The notes under the pieces were generated by a model, which was given only the letters and a program-made list of their open reading frames with translations, ran no database searches and was not told the origin of the DNA. From the NCBI GenBank assembly GCA_033030425.1, contig JAUFSD010000002.1, positions 2,666,001-2,730,000 on the forward strand: a DNA stretch of 64,000 nucleotides, read 5' to 3'. How positions within the stretch are numbered: the first letter of the stretch is position 1; every line of letters starts with the position of its first letter. The stretch comes from Verpa conica (taxonomy: Eukaryota; Ascomycota; Pezizomycetes; Pezizales; Morchellaceae). Positions 55,401 through 64,000 of this stretch are shown in pieces. A program made the translations under genes and the position numbers.

Positions 55401-58400
55401 GCTATTACTTGATCCCATACAACCTGAGTGGAAGCTCTTCGCCAAATGTCCAGTGACAGATGGAGCCATGAGTGCTAGGCGCAAAATGTGTCAGATGCCT
55501 CTTGCCAGAATGAAACTGATCGGCGCAAGTGACCCGATGGAAGGTAATTGGGAGATCTGTCTCCCAGCTAGATACGACTTCACTATAGACATCGAAGGTG
55601 AGGGTTCTTTGGTTGAAGGTTGGGAGGCTAGTATTGGCCTACAGGACCCGAAGTTTGCCGAGAAAAAAGTATGGGATCATCTCAGGGTCTCAGTGCCCGA
55701 CGATATCAGGAACTGCCTGGACCAAGACATCAGTGGTGTTTACAAACTCCTTCCCATTTGTGGTACTTCAAATGGGGCTCTGCACAAGAAAATGGATAGT
55801 GACACTGCCCCCATCTATTTCTTTTTGGACCCGACAAAAACCGGCGAAGCCAAAGACGATCCTTTCGTATTCTCAATTTCAACTAGACGGTATGCTTACG
55901 GTGAAGTACGGCCGCTCGTGGCACGGATGGAAACAAAATTCCGGACATCTTCACACAAGGGACCTAAAGCGTCTAGATGCTTTGCAGATGGACAGTGGGT
56001 TTCCACAGATAAGGTTACTCTTACGACTCCCGTTGGGAAGGCAGGAAAAATCGATGAGGGTATCTTTGCTACACCTGGTTCAAAGGGGCTACCAGTGCGT
56101 GTTTCAAATGAAGACTGCAAGACTGCAAACGCGGTTTTGACTTGCCGAGTTCTGTTGAAGGATCAAGCTGAGGAAGTCTGGTCAGAAGGTGTCTGGACGG
56201 AGGTTGATAGGGTTCATGAGAGAAATACGTTTGAGTCGTTAGCCTGGCTTACAGAACGTATACGTTCCATGGAACATCTTTCGGGATGGAATAATCTTGA
56301 GCTTCCTGATGACCACTCAAACTGTGAACGATGCGCACCAACTGCGCCAAACCTGAAATGGGTCCGCAAAGGCAACAGATATGTTCCTCGTGAGGACTCT
56401 GAACAGGCTGCACCTTATGAACGGGCGTTGAAAAATAGACCATCTCCATTTGTCACACAGTTGATGCTCGAGCGCTCTACCAACGGCGAGAAAATAGGCC
56501 TCTTGAGGATTGGACTCAATATCCCTACGCTTATTCACAGAGCTCTTTCTCGACTCCCAAGCGAAGGAAGGACGGAAATCCCGTTACTCAGCTGGCGTCT
56601 TACGACAGACTATATCCCAGCAAGCAGGCTCATCTTACCACCTTTCGAGCTGACGAGTAACAAACGCGATAGCGAGTATACACAGCCCCCTAATTTCATA
56701 ATGAAGTTGAGACCGGAGCAACTTAGGTCTCTTACCTGGATGATGGAACAAGAGAAAGAAGATGCCCCTCCGTTCATCGAAGAAGAGGTTTCGGAGGCTC
56801 TTCTACCTCATCTCAACTGGAAAGCTGAAGGGAAGGCAGAGAGGCCAATTCAAGTTCGTGGTGGTGTTCTCGCTGACCAGGTTGGATACGGAAAAACGGC
56901 TATCACTCTTGGATTAATTGATTGTTCTCGGCCTAGTATTGAGCTCCCATCAGATATGGTTGGACATATCCCGGTCAAGGCCACTTTGATCATTGTGCCC
57001 CCCCACTTAACCAACCAGTGGCCCTCTGAGATTAGGAAGTTTACTGGTAATAATACATACCGAATTCTCGGGATCCGGACCCAAACAGATCTCAACAGAG
57101 CCTCCATCCAGCAAATAATTGATGCAGATATTCTCGTTGTAGCATCAACCCTGTTCAAAAGCGACAAATATCTCTCTAATTTGGCTGGTTTTGCTGCATC
57201 AAATAGCCCGCCTACATCAGAGGGTAGACGCTTTAACGCATGGCAGAAGATCGCGCTTGCAGATTTGAGACAACAGGTTGAAGACCTCTGTGGGGGTGGT
57301 GCTGACTTTGTCCAGGCTAAGATTAATGAGCGGGCGGAGAAATTGGAAAAAGAAGAAATAGGAGAGGTTTTCGTCCAGACAAAGCGTCTTATTGGAAAGG
57401 CATACGTCGATGCTAAAGAGAAGAGCCAGGCGGGTGCTAAGCGCAAGAGAAATGCGTCTGGTGAAGAATCTGATCTAGCCGAAGGAAGCTCTTCAACAAG
57501 CGTGTCTGATCGTACCAAGAAAAGCAAGATTACTCCAACACGTGTGGAAGGCGATCCGTGGAAACTCAAGACAGCACTAGTCAAGCGGGATTGGAAGAAA
57601 ATGCAGGCGCCTCCCCTGGAGATTTTTCACTTTAACAGGTTAGTAGTCGATGAGTATACATATCTTAAGGGCCAGATTCATGCTGGTATTACATGCTTGA
57701 AATCAAAATTCCGCTGGGTCTTGTCTGGCACTCCACCATTAGATGATTTTGCCGACGTTAAGACAATCTCAGTCTTTTTGGGCATTCACCTTGGAATTGA
57801 TGATGATATGGTTGGTAAGGTGGACAATCGCAAGAAGATTAGGAAAGATCGCACAGGTAAGTGGCTCTTCTCATGTTTGTGGTCCATAACTGACTTTGAG
57901 TTTAGACGTTGAGGCGTTCACTGCCTTCCGTGAGCTCAGATCTCCAAATTGGCATAGTAGAAGACAAGAAGTTGCGCAGGCTTTCCTAAATCAATTCGTC
58001 CGTCAGAATATTGCCGAAATTGACGAAATCCCATTCGAAGAGCATGCAGTCCCAATTACTCTTCCTGCTGCTGAGCGTGCCATTTATCTGGAACTCGAGC
58101 ATCATTTGCAAGCTCTGGAGATGAACATTAGGAAATCGAAAATCAAGCTTGATAACGATAGAGATAAAAGGCTACAGGAGTCCCTTGGAGACAGCGCTTC
58201 AGCCGAAGAGGCTCTTCTAAAGCGTTGTTCTCACTTTGTCCTTGACTTTACTAAGGAAGACGAAGAGAACGCCGTCCAAGCCTGCCAAGTTATCGTTAAG
58301 GATCGCAAGCGTCAGTTGACTAGCTGTCGGGAAGAGGTCCGCCAACGCCTGGCAGATTGTGTCAAGCGTCATAAAGAGATCCCTAAAGGCGCCTTCCCCG

Positions 58401-59584
58401 GGGAAGACCACTTTGACACGTGGTTAACTACTACTCGCACTGCTGGTATTGGTGACGCAGAAGCCGGACAAGACATTCTTTCTCTGATTGATCAAGCTTA
58501 TGGAAAAGGAAATGGTCCTACTCCCTTCGAAGGCATTGGACCAATCCCTAAATTCAATTTTCTCGCAAAAACAAAGAAAGTCAAGAAGGCAGCAGCAGCA
58601 AAGGACAAAAAGGATGGGAAGAAGGAAGATGATGATGTGATTCCTTGGCCAGAGGCTATGGAAGACAAGATTCAGCAGCTCCGTGACCGGACCAGCCAAC
58701 TTCGGGCCCTCGTGAGAAAGGAGCTTGTTGGGCGCCACCGTTCCTTACGATACTTCAAAATCGTCCGTGACTTGCAGCAATTCGGGCTCGCGGAGTTTGC
58801 AAAGCGTAATTCTGTATCGAACGTCTCCTGCCCCGGGTGTGGCAAAGTTAACTTGCCCGTTTCTGAAATCGCTGTTCTCTCGAGCTGTGGACATCAAGGC
58901 TGCTACACCTGCCTCGAAGCAGCAGCGCACAGACAAGAATGCCTTACCGAAGGTTGTGATGCGGCAGCTCGTGTCCTCAACGTCGTTAAAGGGGAGAGTT
59001 TGGGAGTTGAAGATCCTAAAGAGGGTCTTGGCAAGCACTATGGCATGAAACTAGAGAAAGTGATGGAACTCATCCAAGGAAAAATCCCGAAGACTGATAA
59101 GGTTCTACTATTCGTACAGTTCCCAGACCTAATGGAGAAGGTCGCAGAAGTCTTGAGGGAGTATAAAATCAACTTCTTACAGATAAAGGGATCTGCTGCG
59201 GCGCAGAGCAAGGCTCTGCAACAGTTCCAGGATTCGACTGCAAAGGATGATGTCAGAGTATTATTGTTGAATGTGATGGATGAGAGTGCTTCTGGAGCGT
59301 GAGTAATCCCCTTTCGTTCTACCGTTTTGTCTTATTTATACTGACGATGTACTCGTAGAAATTTAACCAACGCCAATCACGCCATCTTCCTATCCCCACT
59401 TCTAACTACAACTGATTACGAGTATCGGTCTTGCGAAACTCAGGCTATTGGTCGTGTTCGGAGATATGGCCAGCAAAAGAAGGTCTATGTCTGGCGCTTT
59501 TTGACAGAGAACTCGATCGATATTGAGATTTTTGAACACCGATCTGGTCTGAAGTTCAAGGACTACCCACAATATAAGATCTAG
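52423..59584 (+). CDS. DNMT5: DNMT5-type DNA (cytosine-5) methyltransferase with SNF2 ATPase and RING
   Basis: ATP-dependent DNA methyltransferase; its best studied relative (Cryptococcus Dnmt5) is a CG maintenance enzyme. Seven exons: 52423-52657, 52764-53586, 53647-53715, 53781-54506, 54567-57856, 57906-59298 and 59359-59584, 2253 residues. A disordered, charged N-terminus has a PIP box QLSMKNYF (about 100-107). The methyltransferase has motif I (TMCSGTESP, about 308-316), catalytic Cys399 in GTSCVDFS (the SC variant of PC, typical of DNMT5), ENV (440-442), QTRCR (476-480) and GNAM. A Cys-rich zinc module follows (about 767-795). The SNF2 part has GYGKT (about 1391), DEYT (about 1646), VLSGTPP, an inserted RING (CPGC to about 2062) and QAIGRVRRYGQ (about 2207). 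No chromodomain is evident. Intron 1 boundaries are the least certain; the others are fixed by phase and motif continuity. Confidence 0.97.
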
Positions 59585-60412
59585 GATCTACGTTTACTAT
59601 TATGATTTCTCGGATCTCTTTTTGGTGGGTTATGAAATTTACTGTGTATGAGTCATAATGATTACTTTGAGAGTGTTTTGGGAGGGATTTTTGTGTTTGA
59701 TTTCATATGCGGTGCCTGTTTTATTGATACCCTGGGCTATAATTTTGTACCTCCCGCTTTTTGTAAACTTACTTTATTTTTACGATTAAAATTAGTGTAT
59801 TCGAATAGATTCGGTTGTCTGATTGACCTGCTTTGATGGGCTCTTTTGTATGTATTTTGGGAGCCTATGCTATCAATTGAAAAGGTCTTATTACTATGCA
59901 TATATAATGCTTTTGTATAGCAGTGGCTTCGATCCTCGATAATCAATCACCTTTAGCTAAAAGTCGATACCGGGAGTCTAGCCTTAAAATCCAGCCATTA
60001 CACAGTAGCTATCTAATTTTGACTAAGGGCAGAATATCGTGAGTCGTAATGATACCATGTCCGCTACATCGTTTGAGCTCAGGAAAATTCTATATGACTA
60101 AAAAGACCCCCTATACTTTATCATGTTGACTGATTCCTTAGGTGATATGAGGTCACTTAGGCCTAGTTCTCGTGGTTAGGAACTTACGTCATATCACAAA
60201 AACTCTGCACTCTAAGAATTCTTCATATTACTCTATTCTGTATCCTGAACCCGAGAGTGGCGGAGGTATTCTCCTCGCATTGCCAGTAACTGAACGTCAT
60301 TCATTAATAATCAAGCTATTCCCCTATTTTAGGCGAAACCCTCGAGTTTCTCTTCTCACTCCATATCCTTCATTCTTTCCTCTTAGGTTTATAATAGGAA
60401 GAAACGAATATT
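59585..60412. other. Intergenic, 0.8 kb
   Basis: T-rich 3' flank of DNMT5, then the promoter of the small secreted protein. The ORF at 60172-60450 overlaps that gene's leader and looks incidental. Confidence 0.5.
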
Positions 60413-61559
60413 ATGTATATCACCCCATTCATCTATCTGACTGTTCTTAGCGCTTTGGGGGCGAGTGGTAAGTCTTTTTTCCATAGTTTAGTGAGTCTTC
60501 GGTATAGTAGCTTACATATAGTATGTTAATTTTTAGGGGCTTCACTTATTAATGAGGAGGATCAACTTATACCATCTCCTCAGGACACCACTTTACCGGT
60601 GCTTTCTGGTGATCAGGCGAAAGCGCTGTCTGTTATTCAGAAAAATGATCTTGGTGGTCAGAGACCCCTTCATTGATCGCCCAATTGAGTATTAATATTT
60701 GCTATATATTTAGACTTCTGCTCGAAATTATTAAGCCATGCCAAGGTTATAACTGCTAATGATGCTACCGGTATGATATTTTTTAGTTCCCTGTAATAAG
60801 TTCAATCTCGCTCACTAGCTAATCACTCCCCATCTCAAGTTCTTCCCCGGCAAAACGTTAATATCAACTCCAACTCCGACCAAGGAGGCCCCGGAGGAAG
60901 TAACAGTTTCAGCTACTCCTCCAGCGATTCGAACGGTCAATCTCAAACAGATGTCGATTACAACCTGGGGGGCGTTACTGTTCCCAGCCAGCTGACCGGT
61001 TATCAACCGGACACCATCAAAGAGGCCTGCGCAAAATCTATTGGTTACGGAACCCAGCCGACTGAAACTACCTCAGATACTCCGTAAGTACTTAATTTCC
61101 ATTTTTCGGATCTTTGGTCCAAGTGAACCGGCGTTGACCACTTTCTGAAGTGGGGTAAATGCTGGTGCATGTATAACTATATCGCTATTGGTATCAACTG
61201 TACTTCTACTTTAATGAATAAGACATTCATTGATATCAATAATACATTTATTTACAATGTATATTATTGCTACCGTCGAAATTATTATTAATTACATCAA
61301 TAGTTCCTCTGTTGAAACCGATCACATCGCTATAAGGGACATCCAGTGTACTGTACCATCCTCTTTCGACATCTTCTCACTGTACATCATAAGTATTTAA
61401 TGGACTAACACCACCCATAGTACCGCTATCCGGACTTCAATCTCAAACCCCGACCCAGAGTCTTGGCCCTCCCTTACCCCTCGATTCAAGTCCGCTCCTC
61501 TTCCCTCCTCACCGGTCTCAACCGCTCTTCACTATGGTATCTATGCCCAAAGTGCGTGA
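60413..61559 (+). CDS. Small secreted protein of unknown function, 203 residues
   Basis: Five exons fit by phase: 60413-60467, 60537-60653, 60714-60770, 60840-61083 and 61421-61559, introns of 69, 60, 69 and 337 bp. The N-terminus is a signal peptide (MYITPFIYLTVLSALGASG). The mature protein has a short cysteine-containing helix (DFCSKLLSHAKVITAND), then a Gly/Ser/Asn-rich stretch (NSNSDQGGPGGSNSFSYSS), one more cysteine (IKEACAKSIGYG) and a Pro/Ser-rich tail. With two cysteines a single disulfide is possible. I know no matching family. The donor of intron 2 could be either of two nearby GTs in the same phase. The long last intron is the weakest join; without it the protein would run on after exon 4 and stop within the intron. 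Confidence 0.55.
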
Positions 61560-62165
61560 TTCGGTAGTGGAACGAAAACCCCAGTCAAATCCACCGGGTA
61601 AGCCGCCAGGTAACCTGATCTCAAGCATACCTTCTACGTTCATGAGAAGTTCGGAATCTATTGATCCGTCTGTAAAAAGGCGTGCTCCTACACCACCGCA
61701 GCCCTTGCCTTCGTGGTGAGTATGGACTTAGGACAGATTGTTGTAACTTGGCCTTTGGACAGGGCACCGATTTTGAGGATGGGTGTATTGTGCTATTAGT
61801 GGTATTCAAACTATCATTAACTTAGGTCGTGGAATAAGTAGAAGTTTCTAGTGTGAATATATAGGCATCAATGTTGTAACTGTTGTAGTATCGAGTATGC
61901 TTAGTAAGGGGAGAGGGCCCGAGTCTCCAAGCAAGCAAGCAGTTTATCTCGTTCTCTCTATTTTACAACAGTAACGAACCTACATAGAACAACTCGCTCA
62001 CTAAACCAGAGAACCATACCATATCCTAGAAACTTAGAGTGTACATACTATAAAACAGAAATATAGGAATCACGTACAAATGCTTGAATAAACTATTCAC
62101 TTTAACTACTAAACCAAAACTCCTGTTTTATTGTTCGAAATGCGTTAAACACCCACAGGGTACAA
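61560..62165. other. Convergent intergenic region
   Basis: Shared 3' region of the secreted-protein gene (+) and the MFS gene (-). No supportable feature. Confidence 0.5.
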
Positions 62166-64000
62166 TTAAAGGATATATCTGAATCCCACAGCCCTCACAT
62201 CTGCTCCTTCCATCGCTTGCTCTATATTTCCCTCCAATTCAGGATTCTCCAGCATCTCAAGCTTAATATTTTCACGCTTAAGGAAGAATCTAACCACTAA
62301 AGCCATTGATGCACAAGCCAGGCACACTGCCGCTGTTGCACTTCCTCCTGCTAGGTATCTAGGACTGTCGGAAGACGGGTACATATATCTACCCAGCCAT
62401 CAGCTACCACTCGTAGAAGCCCAACGCCCCGGACAGAAAGTGATACTCACGGTCCATATATAGATGCGATATTTCCCAGCATATTAATCGATGCAATACA
62501 AACTGAGCGTTTTGCGAGGGGTCTCGGGAAACTATTCGCAACCCACGCTAAAATGACTTGAAACGCCGGGAGTGCTCCCATTGGCATTAGGAACATTGCA
62601 AAGAACCTCGCACCAGTATTAGTGGTGGATGTAACAATAATATTCCCGATACAGGCCACAGTCATTGGAATGACAATATGGAATGTCCTCTCGTTTGTTT
62701 TCGAAGCGTGGATAGTCACTGCGAGCGCAACGACAAAGGTTGCAAACCAGACCGGGACTGTGAGGAGCAGTGTGGTTACTCTTGGGTAGCCAAGTGTGTT
62801 GACAATCGTTGGGAAGAAGTATGTGAAGGACTGTGATAGGAGGTTACAGTGCTGCATCAAGATGAAGAGGTAGAGACGGTAATCTGTGAATCCCATTTTG
62901 ACCGCTTGCCAGAGTCCGATTGTGTCGGCGTGATCTGCCTCGCCAGTGTCTTCTATAAGTCTCCACTGAGCGTAATCTTGCTCTTCCTTGGTCAACCATT
63001 TTGTGGTCGCTGGATAATCCGGTAGAAGGAAGCTATTTTAGTATAGTTAGTAAAATAGTCAGCATTGAGTTTGTGCTACGGTTGCTTACATTGACAACAC
63101 TGCAATGCCAACTGTAATGACCCCTTCGATAATGAAGAGCCATCTCCACCCTGATATTCCATGTGCCCCTTCAAGATTTCCAAGCACCCCTGCAGCCAGG
63201 AGACCACCAAGCATGTTGGCCAGTGCTGATCCGGCATAAAAGAAAGCATATCGATGCGCCAATTCATCCCTTCTATACCAGCTGGACATTAAAAACAACG
63301 CTCCGGGAAAAAACGGTGCCTCAACAACTCCTAATCCCCAGGTATCCCGTAAGCTCTTGTCCTAGGAGATACTTTATAAGAAAATTATGTCTCGTCTAAC
63401 CAAGGAAGAAACGAGCAACGACAATTCCAGCATAGCTATGGGCACCAGCCTGAGCTGCTGATATCGCTCCCCAGACTGCCATCACGGTTCCAAGGTAAAC
63501 GGACGGTCGTAAACGGGTAAGTAGTAGGTTCGAAGGTAGTTGCATCAAGATGTAACCCTGTTTTTTTTGTCAATTAGTCAATTCCCTTTTCCAACTTCAA
63601 TTGTGCTACTCACGACGAAGAGGACACTTGTAGCAGTATTAAAGTTTGTTCCAGACATACCAAGATCCTGTTCCAGGGTCCCTAGTCGGGCTTGTGCAAG
63701 GTTGCTAGATATCCATATAATTAATATTCTACCTATAGATCTGATAAGATACATAAGTTTGGGGTTACACTTACGTCCGGTCAAGAAAGTTCAAAAGGTA
63801 CATCATTATCAGAATAGGAAGTAAACGTGTATCTACTTTCCTTAACAGCTGTTTCGTCATGTGATCATGCCACTCCGCATCTCTCGAAGCAAATGATTGG
63901 TATATCTGAGCATCATGCTCGTCCAGGTTAGTCCCATGGCCCTTCTTCGGCATATCCCCGACCTCAATGTGCCCCGGAATATCTGAATCCTTCTGTTGCG
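62166..64000 (-). CDS. MFS permease, Dal5/anion:cation symporter type (may continue past window)
   Basis: Plasma-membrane transporter of the major facilitator superfamily, Dal5-like group, whose members import allantoate, nicotinate, vitamins or other carboxylates. Six exons read on the minus strand: 63775-64000, 63614-63704, 63401-63557, 63090-63330, 62451-63032 and 62166-62388, introns of 56-70 bp. Family marks: TRLLPILIMMYLLNFLDRTN, then LEQDLGMSG in the first loop, GYILMQLPSNLLL, the second-loop motif FFPGALFLMSSWYRRDE, the central-loop sequence PDYPATTKWLTKEEQ, and twelve hydrophobic segments overall. ATG 63953 would give 490 residues, a normal length. The frame is open to the window edge, however, so the start could lie outside. 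Substrate cannot be told from sequence. Confidence 0.9.

Noticed and set aside
61219..61272. AT-rich near-inverted repeat inside the last intron of the secreted-protein gene
   Set aside because: Imperfect and low complexity; expected in AT-rich intron DNA.
1..64000. CRISPR arrays, rRNA genes or intact transposons
   Set aside because: None seen; the genome is fungal, and no transposase or reverse-transcriptase frame was recognised.

Overview
The window looks like nuclear DNA of a filamentous ascomycete (Pezizomycotina). The genes have short spliceosomal introns, mostly 49-100 bp, with GTAAGT/GTATGT-type donors and CTAAC/CTAAT-like branch sites. They include a class III chitin synthase, a cutinase, GPI-anchored wall proteins, a Dal5-type permease and a DNMT5-type DNA methyltransferase. 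About fifteen protein genes and one tRNA are spread over 64 kb, separated by gene-poor stretches of 1-5 kb, so this is a fairly large, loosely packed fungal genome. A Pezizomycete or similar early-branching lineage is possible, but that is only a guess. All exon structures below were read by eye from splice signals, frame continuity and family resemblance; there is no transcript support.

Layout. 0-3.9 kb: no gene, then the promoter of the chitin synthase (3.9-7.2 kb, +). It converges on a mismatch-specific uracil/thymine DNA glycosylase (7.8-8.7 kb, -). A four-exon membrane protein (11.15-12.17 kb, -) lies in an otherwise empty 8 kb. Next come a 2-oxoglutarate/Fe(II) oxygenase-like protein (16.8-18.5 kb, +), tRNA-Trp (19.8 kb, -), a KEL3/KLHDC4-like kelch protein (20.2-22.5 kb, +), a cutinase (24.3-25.2 kb, +), a tocopherol-cyclase-fold protein (26.7-28.1 kb, -), an uncharacterised 908-residue protein (29.1-31.9 kb, +), a small coiled-coil protein (32.9-33.5 kb, +), a secreted protein (36.2-36.9 kb, +), and a GPI-anchored protein of five cysteine modules, each interrupted by an intron at the same point (39.1-40.8 kb, -). 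After about 4 kb of gene-poor DNA follow a JmjN/JmjC histone-demethylase-like gene (45.0-47.5 kb, -), a Ser/Gly-rich GPI-type protein (50.0-51.1 kb, +), a 98-bp TA-flanked inverted-repeat element (51.4 kb), the DNMT5-type methyltransferase-helicase (52.4-59.6 kb, +), a small secreted protein (60.4-61.6 kb, +) and an MFS permease that runs to the right edge (62.2-64.0 kb, -).

Two themes stand out. First, three genes touch cytosine methylation or heterochromatin: an ATPase-coupled DNMT5 enzyme with a good PCNA-binding (PIP) box, a KDM4-like JmjC protein about 5 kb upstream of it, and a TDG/MUG-family glycosylase of the class that repairs deaminated 5-methylcytosine. Second, much of the rest faces the cell surface or the outside: chitin synthase, cutinase, two GPI-type proteins and two secreted proteins of unknown function. 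The most novel-looking item is the five-module GPI protein, whose phase-2 introns all fall at the same point within the module, which argues for tandem exon duplication. The intergenic DNA is also enriched in the palindrome TACATGTA.
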